A DNA stretch of 64,000 bases, taken from positions 1 through 64,000 of the forward strand of contig JOBE01000044.1 of the NCBI GenBank assembly GCA_000717735.1, written 5' to 3'. Positions 18,177 to 25,697 of this stretch are shown here, one piece after another. This DNA comes from Streptomyces griseoluteus (GTDB lineage Bacteria; Actinomycetota; Actinomycetes; Streptomycetales; Streptomycetaceae). Made by a program: the position numbers and the translations under genes. The first letter of the stretch is position 1. Each line of letters starts with the position of its first letter. A model generated the notes under the pieces. It was not told the DNA's origin. It saw nothing but the letters and a program-made list of their open reading frames with translations, and made no database searches.

Positions 18177-18506
18177 TCAGGCGCCGGTCGGGGCGAGCTC
18201 GGCCATGGCGCCCCAGCCCTGCTGCGGCACCTCGACGTTGATGATCTCGGGGGTGGTGGCGATGGCGCCGGCCATGGCCTCGAGCCCGGCGGCGAAGTGC
18301 GGGGAGGAGACGTGGGCGGAACCGGCCTCGGCGTCGGCGAAGGCCTCCAGGAGGACGAAGACGTTCGGGTCGTCGACGCTGCGGGACCAGTCGAAGAACA
18401 GGTTGCCGGGCTCCTCGCGGGTGGCGCGGGTGAAGTCGGCGACCAGGTCGAGCCAGCGGTCGGCGTGGTCGGGGCGGGCGGTGAAACGGACGGCGATGAA
18501 GATCAT
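18177..18506 (-). CDS. Putative quinol monooxygenase (ABM domain)
   Basis: A small protein of 109 residues. MIFIAVRFTARPDHADRW at the N-terminus, FFDWSRS in the middle and FADAEAGSAHVSSPHF near the end match the antibiotic-biosynthesis-monooxygenase (ABM, YgiN-like) dimeric ferredoxin-like fold. Family members oxidise small aromatics or quinols without a cofactor. The start is ATG 18506, and the longer upstream frame lacks family sequence. It is separated by 46 bases from an IclR-type regulator read in the same direction, which may control it. Confidence 0.8.
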   Translation of the reverse strand: MIFIAVRFTARPDHADRWLDLVADFTRATREEPGNLFFDWSRSVDDPNVFVLLEAFADAEAGSAHVSSPHFAAGLEAMAGAIATTPEIINVEVPQQGWGAMAELAPTGA

Positions 18507-18552
18507 GCGGTCAGCGTGCGGGGCGCCGTGGGGGCGCGGCCAGCCGGCCGGG

Positions 18553-19311
18553 TCAGGATTCCGGCAGGGCCGGAAAGTCCGGCACGGCGCGAGTGAGCGC
18601 GGCCCGGATCTCACCCTGGCGCCGTCCGAAACCGGCCGTCGGCAGCGACACGGACAGGGCGTGCACGATGCCGTCGCCGCGCTCGGGCAGCGCCACGGCG
18701 AGACAGGTGTACGCGAGGTCGGCCTCGCCCACCGACACGGCGAAGCCCTGGCCGCGGACGCGGTCGACCTCGGCCTCGAAGCGTTCGGCGCTGGTGATCG
18801 TGCGCTCGGTGAAGCGGGCCATGCCGTGCTCGGCCAGGTAGCGGCGGCGCAGTGACCGCGGCAGCGCGGCGAGCAGCGCCTTTCCGTGGGCGGTCGCGTG
18901 GGCGCGGTCCTCGGGGCCCGGGGTGAAGGGGTGGGCGGTGTCGGTGACGGGTGCGGTGGTGTCGACGACAGTGATCAGGCCGTCGCGGTAGGCGGTGTGG
19001 TAGGCCTCCGCGCCGGTGGCCCGTCGCAGCCGGCCGAGGAGTTCGCCCGTTCCGGCGCCGAGGCCGTGGTGCCGCTGGTGGGAGCGGTGCAGGGCGGGGA
19101 CGCGGGGCCCGGGGACGTACCCCTCGGTGGTGCGGACGAGGTAGCCGCGCGCGAGCAGGGGGCCGGTGACGTGGTAGACGGTCGAGAGGGCACAGCCGAG
19201 CCGCCGCGCCAGGGCCTTGGCGCAGAGGGGCCGGTCGGCGTCGGCGACGGCGTCGAGGACGGCGAGGGCCCGGTCGACGGACTGGGGCCCGGGGCTCGGG
19301 TCGGCGGGCAT
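18553..19311 (-). CDS. IclR-family transcriptional regulator
   Basis: A protein of 252 residues with an N-terminal winged helix (SVDRALAVLDAV, LARRLGCALSTVYHV) and the C-terminal IclR effector domain (AHATAHGKALLAALP, VGEADLAYTCLAVAL). IclR proteins usually control small-molecule catabolism. It starts at ATG 19311. It sits directly upstream of the small monooxygenase gene, a likely target. The MITE-like repeat begins about ten bases beyond its start codon and so covers its promoter region. Confidence 0.88.
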   Translation of the reverse strand: MPADPSPGPQSVDRALAVLDAVADADRPLCAKALARRLGCALSTVYHVTGPLLARGYLVRTTEGYVPGPRVPALHRSHQRHHGLGAGTGELLGRLRRATGAEAYHTAYRDGLITVVDTTAPVTDTAHPFTPGPEDRAHATAHGKALLAALPRSLRRRYLAEHGMARFTERTITSAERFEAEVDRVRGQGFAVSVGEADLAYTCLAVALPERGDGIVHALSVSLPTAGFGRRQGEIRAALTRAVPDFPALPES

Positions 19312-19321
19312 CGTTCCAGCT

Positions 19322-19520
19322 TAGGGCCTGTCCGGCGGATCAGGGCCGGACAGGCCGCGACGTCTGGTGCATGGGGTCTCCCCAGGCCCGCAGGCCCCAG
19401 GGGACGCCTCGCAAGGCGCCGGAGCGTCCTCATAGCGGAGCTGTGCGGACGCTCCGGCAACGCGGCGAGGTGCCGTGCCAGGCGTCGCGGACCCGGCCAT
19501 GATCCGCCGGACAGGCCCTA
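19322..19520. mobile_element. MITE-like element with 21-bp perfect terminal inverted repeats
   Basis: The ends at 19322-19342 and 19500-19520 are perfect 21-base inverted repeats (one end reads TAGGGCCTGTCCGGCGG...). They enclose about 157 bases that carry no convincing gene but contain further internal palindromes, including an 11-base pair at 19325-19335 and 19346-19356. A TA dinucleotide sits at each outer edge, as expected for a TA target-site duplication of IS630/Tc1-type elements. No transposase is present. The same TGTCCGG core recurs at 21503-21558 and 44505-44605. This element fills most of the otherwise geneless stretch 19312-19673. Mobility is inferred, not shown. Confidence 0.6.
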
Positions 19521-19673
19521 GGACCGGGGCATGGCCCAGGTGTTCGTGGACGCTCCGTACCGGCTCCGCAGCCCTCCGTATCCCCGCAGGTCACGGGGCC
19601 TTTATGTGCATAAGACACTCTTTCGGCGTACCGTCGAGTGGATCCCCAGACCCTCGACGCCCCGGGAGAGCGT

Positions 19674-21410
19674 GTGCCCCGCTCCAGGACCGACCATGCC
19701 CCGACGCCCCGCGAGGGGCGCCGTCCGCGTCTGCGGACGGCGGCCATCGCGACGGGTGTGGTCGCCGTCGCCGCGGGCGGCCTGTACGTGGCGGGCCTGC
19801 TCACCGCCGGCGAGGACATATCCGCCGGTACGCGGGTGGACGGCGTGGACATAGGCGGTATGAGCCGTGCCCAGGCCGAGGCCAGGCTGGCGGCGGAGGC
19901 ACCGGCCGCGTGGAGCGCCCCGATACCGGTGAAGGTCGGCGACCGCGCCACGACCGTGGAACCGGCCTCCGCCGGTCTGACGGTGGACCTGGCGAAGACC
20001 GCCGACCTGGCGGCCGACCCCTCCCGCGACCCCTTCACCGTCATCGGGCGGCTCTTCTCGTCCGGCGAGCGGGAGATCAGGCCGGTCTTCGCGTACGACG
20101 CGGACAAGGCGCGGGCGGCCGTCGCCGGTCTCGCGAAGAAGAACGACCGCGCGGTGCACGAGGGTTCCGTCGCCTTCCGCGAAGGCAAGGCCGTCGCCAC
20201 CCGGTCGGTGACGGGCCAGAAGCTGGACACCGGGCGGGCCGTCGAGACCCTGCGCGCGGCCTACCCGGCCACGGGCTCGGCGCCCGTGGTCCTGCCCGTC
20301 ACCATGACCGAACCGAAGCTGCCCGCCGCCGAGGTGGACCGCTTCCTCGACTCGTACGCCGAGCCCGCCGTCTCCGGCCCGGTGACGCTCACGGCGGGCT
20401 CCGAGCGGCTGCGGATCGCCCCCGCCACGCTCGGGGACCACCTCACCGTGAAGGCCGAGAACGGCCGGCTCGACGCCGCCCTCGACGCCGAGGCGCTGCT
20501 GCGCGACCCGGACGTGGCCCGGCCGATCGCCTCGCTGACGGGCGCACCCGTGGAGGCGAGCCTCGGCGTGCGGGACGGCAGGGTCGTGGTGGAGTCGGAG
20601 GGGCGGCCGGGACACGAGGTGACCGCGAAGGCCCTCGGCGACGCCGTGCGCCCGCTGCTCACCAGGACGGGCGAGGCGGCCCGTACGGCTCCGGTGGCCA
20701 CGACGGTCACCCAGCCCGAGCTGACCGCCGACTCCCTCGCCCGCCTCGGCATCACCGAGCAGATGTCGACGTTCACGGTGGACTTCCCGTCGGCGCCGTA
20801 CCGGACGACGAACATCGGCCGGGCCGCCGAGCTCATCAACGGCTCGCTCGTGCAGCCCGGCGAGGTGTGGAGCTTCAACAGGACGGTCGGCGAGCGCACC
20901 CCGGACAACGGCTTCGTCGACGGCACGATGATCCTCGACGGCCAGTACCGGTCGGCGCCCGGCGGCGGTGTGTCGGCGATGGCCACCACCGTGTTCAACG
21001 CCATGTTCTTCGCCGGGGTGAAGCCCGTCGAGTACGGCGCCCACTCCTTCTACATCGAGCGCTACCCGGCCGGCCGGGAGGCGACCGTCGCCTGGGGCTC
21101 GCTCGACCTGAAGTTCCGCAACGACTCCGGCAAGCCGATCTACATCAAGGCGAGCGCCACGGACTCCTCGGTCACGGTGAGCTTCCTCGGGACGAGGAAG
21201 TACGACTCCGTCGAGGCGGTCGCCGGTCCGCGCACGAACCTCAAGGAGCCCTCCAAGCGCGAGGGCACCGGCGAGGCCTGTGTGCCGCAGCCGCCCCTGG
21301 AGGGCTTCGACATCTCGGTGGACCGGGTGTTCAAGGACGGCGGCGCCGAGGTCAAGCGCGAGACCTTCAAGACCCACTACACCCCGCGCGACGAGGTGAC
21401 CTGCGAGTGA
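19674..21410 (+). CDS. VanW/PG-binding-4 family cell-wall protein
   Basis: A protein of about 578 residues with one N-terminal transmembrane segment (TAAIATGVVAVAAGGLYVAG), placing the rest outside the cell. The central part has repeated putative peptidoglycan-binding (YoaR-like) modules beginning DISAGTRVDGVDIGG. The VanW domain lies towards the C-terminus, with NIGRAAELING, GEVWSFN and APGGGVSAMATTVFNA. Streptomyces homologues of this type are usual membrane-anchored wall proteins of unproven function. It is not evidence of vancomycin resistance. I prefer GTG 19674 because GGGAG lies seven bases upstream. GTG 19638 is an alternative. Confidence 0.85.
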   Translation: MPRSRTDHAPTPREGRRPRLRTAAIATGVVAVAAGGLYVAGLLTAGEDISAGTRVDGVDIGGMSRAQAEARLAAEAPAAWSAPIPVKVGDRATTVEPASAGLTVDLAKTADLAADPSRDPFTVIGRLFSSGEREIRPVFAYDADKARAAVAGLAKKNDRAVHEGSVAFREGKAVATRSVTGQKLDTGRAVETLRAAYPATGSAPVVLPVTMTEPKLPAAEVDRFLDSYAEPAVSGPVTLTAGSERLRIAPATLGDHLTVKAENGRLDAALDAEALLRDPDVARPIASLTGAPVEASLGVRDGRVVVESEGRPGHEVTAKALGDAVRPLLTRTGEAARTAPVATTVTQPELTADSLARLGITEQMSTFTVDFPSAPYRTTNIGRAAELINGSLVQPGEVWSFNRTVGERTPDNGFVDGTMILDGQYRSAPGGGVSAMATTVFNAMFFAGVKPVEYGAHSFYIERYPAGREATVAWGSLDLKFRNDSGKPIYIKASATDSSVTVSFLGTRKYDSVEAVAGPRTNLKEPSKREGTGEACVPQPPLEGFDISVDRVFKDGGAEVKRETFKTHYTPRDEVTCE

Positions 21411-21460
21411 CCCGCGCCCGCTCCAACCGGACCGGCGCGCACCCGCGCTGACGGAAGGGT

Positions 21461-21486
21461 GTCATCCCCCACGGCGGGGGCATGAC
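21461..21486 (+). terminator. Hairpin downstream of the VanW-type gene
   Basis: GTCATCCCCC and GGGGGCATGAC pair with a single bulged base and a five-base ACGGC loop, about 50 bases after the VanW-type stop codon. There is no U-tract, which is common for GC-rich actinobacterial terminators. Confidence 0.6.
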
Positions 21487-21502
21487 TCCGGAGCACGGCC
21501 CA

Positions 21503-21558
21503 CCAGGGGGTGTCCGGCGGATCAGGGCCCCGGCCGTGATCCGCCGGACACCCCCTGG
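21503..21558. repeat. 22-bp perfect inverted repeat with 12-bp spacer
   Basis: Arms at 21503-21524 and 21537-21558 are perfect reverse complements (core GGGTGTCCGGCGGATCA) around a 12-base spacer. It shares its core with the 19322-19520 element and lies between the VanW-type gene and the TTG start of the next gene. It could form a large hairpin in RNA. Probably the minimal or collapsed form of the same repeat family. Confidence 0.85.
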
Positions 21559-21592
21559 GCCAGGGCCGCCCCTCACCCGTCGGAGGCACGCC

Positions 21593-22624
21593 TTGGCGCA
21601 GCGCAGCGACCCGTTCGAGCGGCTCCTCGGCGACGCGGCGGACGAGGGCGTCTTCCCCGGCGCCGTCTGGGCCGTGGGTGACGCCCGTACGACCGTGTCG
21701 ACGGGGGCCGTCGGCCTCCTCGACCCGGCGCGCCCCGGTGAGCCCATGCGCCCCGACACGCTCTTCGACGTCGCCAGCCTCACCAAGATCGTCTCTGTCT
21801 GGGCCGTGACCGGCACCCTCGTCGACGCGGGGAAGCTCGATCTGACGGTGCCGCTCGGTTCCTTCTGGCCCGAGGCGGCGGGGCGGCCCCTCGCCGGGGC
21901 CACGGCGCACCACCTCCTCACGCACACCGCGGGCCTGCCGCTCCGCGCCAACCTGCGGCACCTGTACGGCTCCGACCCGCAGGACGTCCGGGACGGTGTC
22001 CTCGCCGAGCCGCTCCGGCACCGGCCGGGCGCGGCCGTCGCGTACACGGACCGGGCGGCGCTGGTCCTCGGCTATCTGGCCGAGCACCTCACCAGGACAC
22101 CGCTCGCCCGGCTCGCCGAGGACCGGGTCTGGGCCCCGCTGGCCATGTCGGAGACCCGGTACGGTCCGCTGCTCGCCGCGGCCCGGCGGCGGTGCGCGCC
22201 CACCGAGTACGACGACGCGACCGGCACGTACCTCAAGGGGACCGTCCACGACTTCTCGGCCCGGCTGCTCGGCGGCGCCTGCGGGATCGCGGGCGTCTTC
22301 ACGACCGCCGCCGACATCGCCCGCTTCCTGCGCCACCTCCTCGTCCCGGTGCCCGGCACCTTCTCCGCCGAGTGGACGGCCGCGTCGCTCCGCGTCCACA
22401 CCGGAGGGCTCACCCCGCCGCGCGGCCTGTTCTGGCACCCGGCGCCCGGCACGGAACCGGCGGACGGCGTCTGGTCCCACTTCGGGTTCACCGGCACCGG
22501 CTTGTGGGCGTCGCCGCACCGGGACCGCTGGGCGGTGCTCCTCACCAACCGGCTCCGGCTCACCCGCGACCCGGGTCCGCTGGCCCGGGTCAGGGACCTC
22601 TTCCGGGGCCTCGCCTTCCCGTGA
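21593..22624 (+). CDS. Serine hydrolase, class C beta-lactamase/PBP4-like fold
   Basis: A protein of about 343 residues in the beta-lactamase class C/esterase family. The catalytic SxxK is present as SLTK near residue 61. A tyrosine motif follows (AYTD), and near the C-terminus HFGFTGTG matches the HxGxTG/KTG box. I chose the rare TTG start at 21593 because CGGAGG precedes it by about seven bases. The upstream in-frame ATG at 21482 would translate straight through a palindromic repeat and a terminator. No signal peptide is seen, so it is probably cytoplasmic. The substrate is unknown: esterase, D-aminopeptidase or similar. Confidence 0.82.
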   Translation: MAQRSDPFERLLGDAADEGVFPGAVWAVGDARTTVSTGAVGLLDPARPGEPMRPDTLFDVASLTKIVSVWAVTGTLVDAGKLDLTVPLGSFWPEAAGRPLAGATAHHLLTHTAGLPLRANLRHLYGSDPQDVRDGVLAEPLRHRPGAAVAYTDRAALVLGYLAEHLTRTPLARLAEDRVWAPLAMSETRYGPLLAAARRRCAPTEYDDATGTYLKGTVHDFSARLLGGACGIAGVFTTAADIARFLRHLLVPVPGTFSAEWTAASLRVHTGGLTPPRGLFWHPAPGTEPADGVWSHFGFTGTGLWASPHRDRWAVLLTNRLRLTRDPGPLARVRDLFRGLAFP

Positions 22625-22668
22625 CCTACCGCCGGCCAGAGGTGTGACACACATCCGTTCGACACCCC

Positions 22669-22699
22669 TTGATGGAGCGGACAGGCCGAGGGTTACCAT
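22669..22699 (+). promoter_or_regulatory. Possible promoter for the GAPDH gene
   Basis: TTGATG at 22669-22674 and TACCAT at 22694-22699 are 19 bases apart, about 30 bases upstream of the GTG start at 22731. Both resemble housekeeping sigma boxes, but spacing is long and the assignment is tentative. Confidence 0.35.
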
Positions 22700-22730
22700 A
22701 TGAGCGCCGCCTAGCTCGAAAGATAAACTT

Positions 22731-24176
22731 GTGACTGTCAATGACGACTCGTTCACCAGCTGGAAGAACCGCGAGGAGATCGCGGAGTCGATGATCCCGA
22801 TCATCGGGAAGCTGCACCGGGAGCAGGACGTCACCGTCCTGGTCCACAGCCGCTCCCTGGTGAACAAGTCGGTGGTCAGCATCCTCAAGACCCACCGCTT
22901 CGCACGGCAGATCGCCGGCGAGGAGCTGTCGGTCACCGAGACGCTCCCCTTCCTCCGGACGCTCACCACCCTCGATCTCGGCCCGTCCCAGATCGACATC
23001 GGCATGCTGGCCGCCGAGTACAAGACCGACAACCGCGGTCTCACGGTGGAGGAGTTCACCGCCGAGGCCGTCGCCGGCGCCACCGGTGAGAACAAGATCG
23101 AGCGCCGCGACGGACGCGACGTCGTCCTCTACGGCTTCGGCCGCATCGGCCGCCTGGTCGCGCGCCTCCTCATCGAGAAGGCCGGTTCCGGCAACGGTCT
23201 GCGCCTGCGCGCGATCGTCGTCCGCGGCGGTGGTGAGCAGGACCTGGTGAAGCGCGCCTCGCTGCTGCGCCGCGACTCGATCCACGGCCAGTTCCAGGGC
23301 ACGATCACGGTCGACGAGGCGAACAGCACGATCGTCGCCAACGGCAACACGATCAAGGTGATCTACGCCAACGACCCCTCCGAGGTCGACTACACGGCGT
23401 ACGGCATCGAGAACGCCATCCTCATCGACAACACCGGCAAGTGGCGCGACCGCGAGGGCCTGTCGAAGCACCTGCGCCCCGGCATCGACAAGGTCGTCCT
23501 GACCGCGCCCGGCAAGGGTGACGTGCCGAACATCGTGCACGGCGTCAACCACGACACGATCAAGCCGGACGAGAAGGTGCTGTCCTGCGCCTCCTGCACC
23601 ACCAACGCGATCGTCCCGCCGCTGAAGGCGATGGACGACGAGTACGGCGTGCTGCGCGGTCACGTGGAGACGGTCCACTCGTTCACGAACGACCAGAACC
23701 TCCTGGACAACTACCACAAGGCCGACCGCCGCGGCCGTTCCGCGCCGCTCAACATGGTGATCACCGAGACCGGTGCCGCCTCGGCCGTCGCCAAGGCCCT
23801 TCCGGACCTCAAGGCCCCGATCACCGGCAGCTCGATCCGCGTCCCCGTCCCGGACGTCTCGATCGCCATCCTGAGCCTGCGCCTGGGCCGCGAGACCACC
23901 CGCGACGAGGTCCTCGAGTACCTCCGTGACGTCTCGCTGCACTCGCCGCTGAAGCGTCAGATCGACTTCACCACCGCCCCCGACGCCGTCTCGATGGACT
24001 TCGTCGGCTCGCGTCACGCGTCGATCGTCGACGCCGGCGCGACCAAGGTCGACGGCGACAACGCGATCCTCTACCTCTGGTACGACAACGAGTTCGGCTA
24101 CTCGTGCCAGGTCATCCGGGTCGTCCAGCACGTCTCCGGCGTGGAGTACCCGACCTTCCCGGCCCCGGCGGTCTGA
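22731..24176 (+). CDS. gap: Glyceraldehyde-3-phosphate dehydrogenase, long form
   Basis: A glycolytic enzyme of 481 residues that oxidises glyceraldehyde 3-phosphate with NAD(P) and phosphate. The Rossmann motif YGFGRIGR lies near residue 134, the catalytic cysteine is in SCASCTTNAIV near residue 285, and the C-terminal WYDNEFGYSCQV is intact. It has about 125 extra residues at the N-terminus compared with the usual 330-340-residue enzyme. This long form is known in actinobacteria and some other bacteria. The start is GTG 22731. It is a single gene between a possible promoter and a strong terminator, so it is likely an independent transcription unit. A second ordinary gap gene probably exists elsewhere. 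Confidence 0.95.
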   Translation: MTVNDDSFTSWKNREEIAESMIPIIGKLHREQDVTVLVHSRSLVNKSVVSILKTHRFARQIAGEELSVTETLPFLRTLTTLDLGPSQIDIGMLAAEYKTDNRGLTVEEFTAEAVAGATGENKIERRDGRDVVLYGFGRIGRLVARLLIEKAGSGNGLRLRAIVVRGGGEQDLVKRASLLRRDSIHGQFQGTITVDEANSTIVANGNTIKVIYANDPSEVDYTAYGIENAILIDNTGKWRDREGLSKHLRPGIDKVVLTAPGKGDVPNIVHGVNHDTIKPDEKVLSCASCTTNAIVPPLKAMDDEYGVLRGHVETVHSFTNDQNLLDNYHKADRRGRSAPLNMVITETGAASAVAKALPDLKAPITGSSIRVPVPDVSIAILSLRLGRETTRDEVLEYLRDVSLHSPLKRQIDFTTAPDAVSMDFVGSRHASIVDAGATKVDGDNAILYLWYDNEFGYSCQVIRVVQHVSGVEYPTFPAPAV

Positions 24177-24204
24177 TCCCCCCACCGCACAACGGCACGC
24201 CGAC

Positions 24205-24234
24205 GCGCCGCACTTCCTCCGGGAGGTGCGGCGC
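24205..24234 (+). terminator. Rho-independent-type terminator after gap
   Basis: GCGCCGCAC at 24205-24213 pairs perfectly with GTGCGGCGC at 24226-24234, and the inner CCTCC/GGAGG extends the stem. It lies 29 bases past the GAPDH stop codon. No strong U-run follows. Confidence 0.75.
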
Positions 24235-24295
24235 TTCGCCGTCGTCAGGGGTACGCGGGCGAACCGATCACGGCGGCCCCGGCGTCCCTCCCCCC

Positions 24296-25111
24296 ATGAA
24301 GACGTTCATGAAGACGTTCACGCACGGCATACGCCAGCTCCTGCGCTTCGCCGTCCTCGAGGCGCGCTGCTGCGCCTTCGCCTTCGCGCTCATCGGCGGC
24401 ATCGCGGTCTCCACCCTGCTGCCCGAACTCCCGATCGCCCGCTACGACCTGCTGCTCCTCTACGGCATCGGGCTCACCGTCCTCGCCTGGAAGGTGGGCT
24501 GGGACACCGGGCGGGACGTCGCCGTCATCGCCGGCTGCCATGCCATCGGGCTGCTCTTCGAGTTGGTCAAGGTACGGATGGGTTCGTGGAGCTACCCGGA
24601 GGAGGCGCTGACGAAGTTCGGCGGAGTCCCGCTGTACGGCGGCTTCCTCTACGCGGCTCTGGGCAGTTACGTCTGCCGGGCCTGGCGTCTGCTCGACCTG
24701 CGGGTCACCGGCTACCGGCCGCGCGTGACGGCGGTCCTCGCCGGCGCCGTGTACGTGAACTTCTTCAGCCACCACTGGCTGCCCGACGCCCGCTGGGCCC
24801 TGGCCGCGCTGCTCCTCGCCGCCACGGCCGGCACCTGGGTGCGGTTCCGGGTGGGCGAACGCGAGCACCGGATGCCGCTGGCCCTGTCGTTCGCCCTGAT
24901 CGGCTTCTTCCTGTGGGTCGCGGAGAACGTGGCCACGTACGTCGGCGCCTGGAGCTACCCGGACCAGCTGGACGGCTGGCAGCCGGTGTCCCTCGCCAAG
25001 TTCGGCGCGTGGGCGCTGCTCATCACGGTGACCTTCGTCCTCACGGCACACGGGGCGAGGACCGCCACCGTCCCGCCGGGCCGCAACAAGCCCTCGACCC
25101 GCCGCGTGTGA
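24296..25111 (+). CDS. DUF817 family membrane protein
   Basis: A polytopic membrane protein of about 271 residues with eight or so hydrophobic segments and conserved aromatic loops (MGSWSYPEEAL, WLPDARW, GAWSYPDQLDGW) characteristic of DUF817. Function is unknown. The repeated W-S-Y-P motif in two places suggests an internal duplication of two half-domains. The start region is a 12-base tandem duplication (ATGAAGACGTTC twice), giving two equivalent ATG starts at 24296 and 24308 and no clear ribosome site before either. Confidence 0.8.
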   Translation: MKTFMKTFTHGIRQLLRFAVLEARCCAFAFALIGGIAVSTLLPELPIARYDLLLLYGIGLTVLAWKVGWDTGRDVAVIAGCHAIGLLFELVKVRMGSWSYPEEALTKFGGVPLYGGFLYAALGSYVCRAWRLLDLRVTGYRPRVTAVLAGAVYVNFFSHHWLPDARWALAALLLAATAGTWVRFRVGEREHRMPLALSFALIGFFLWVAENVATYVGAWSYPDQLDGWQPVSLAKFGAWALLITVTFVLTAHGARTATVPPGRNKPSTRRV

Positions 25112-25192
25112 CCGTTGGTGATTCCGTGCGTGCACGGGGCTGACGTGCTACAGTCGACAGTAGTTGCAGTCGTGGTTCCCAAAGAAACTTAC

Positions 25193-25227
25193 AAGTGCCT
25201 TTGACGATTCGACATCGTCAGGCACTT
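25193..25227 (+). promoter_or_regulatory. Leader hairpin (possible attenuator) upstream of the cold-shock gene
   Basis: AAGTGCC pairs with GGCACTT and TGACGAT with ATCGTCA, separated by a two-T bulge, around a five-base loop: a 14-bp stem 102 bases before the csp start codon. It is followed by a T-rich run (TTCTGTGTTTT), so it looks like an intrinsic terminator placed inside the leader. Temperature-dependent read-through is a reasonable guess. It has not been shown. Confidence 0.6.
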
Positions 25228-25328
25228 TCTGTGTTTTCGGTGCAGTTTTCCGGACGGGGCAATCATCACGGCGACTCCGGGTTCCGCACAGTGCGGACCC
25301 CTGGGCTACGCCCCGAAGGAGATTTGAC

Positions 25329-25532
25329 ATGGCTAACGGCACCGTGAAGTGGTTCAACGCTGAAAAGGGCTTCGGCTTCATCGAGCAGGAGGGTGGCGGC
25401 CCGGACGTCTTCGCCCACTACTCCAACATCGCCACCTCTGGCTTCCGTGAGCTCCAGGAAGGCCAGAAGGTGACCTTCGACGTCACGCAGGGCCAGAAGG
25501 GCCCGCAGGCGGAGAACATTCTCCCCGCCTGA
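25329..25532 (+). CDS. csp: Cold-shock protein, CspA family
   Basis: A single-domain OB-fold RNA chaperone of 67 residues. RNP1 (KGFGFI) and RNP2 (VFAHY) are intact, and length and sequence match the abundant SC-7.0-type CspA proteins of Streptomyces. It binds single-stranded RNA and melts secondary structure. The ribosome site GAAGGAG precedes ATG 25329 by a normal distance. The gene has a long leader with a terminator-like hairpin and is closed by a strong terminator. A DEAD-box RNA helicase follows, a functionally related neighbour. Confidence 0.97.
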   Translation: MANGTVKWFNAEKGFGFIEQEGGGPDVFAHYSNIATSGFRELQEGQKVTFDVTQGQKGPQAENILPA

Positions 25533-25554
25533 CGTTGACTCGTCCGACGCAGCT

Positions 25555-25583
25555 GGGGTCCTCACCCGTGTGGTGAGGGCCCC
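25555..25583 (+). terminator. Terminator after csp
   Basis: A 12-bp stem with one G-U pair (GGGGTCCTCACC against GGTGAGGGCCCC) and a five-base loop, 22 bases past the csp stop codon. Transcription into the helicase gene must be by read-through or from its own promoter. Confidence 0.85.
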
Positions 25584-25697
25584 GGCTCGTTGCATTTTCC
25601 AGGCACTTTCAGGCATTTCCCAGGCGTTCCAGTAATTCTTCGGGCTGCGGCCCGTCGCGAATTCCTCGAAGTGCACCGGTTTCGAGGAAGGCTCCCC

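Noticed and set aside
19674..21410. VanW gene as part of vancomycin resistance
   Set aside because: There are no vanH/A/X or VanRS genes nearby. The PG-binding-4/VanW layout is a common actinobacterial wall protein.
21482..21592. Upstream ATG for the serine hydrolase gene
   Set aside because: The frame would translate through the VanW terminator and the 22-bp inverted repeat. The TTG at 21593 has a good ribosome site and begins just before the conserved region.
24104..24295. Upstream extension of the DUF817 frame into the gap gene
   Set aside because: It overlaps the GAPDH coding end and crosses its terminator. ATG 24296 is the first start after it.
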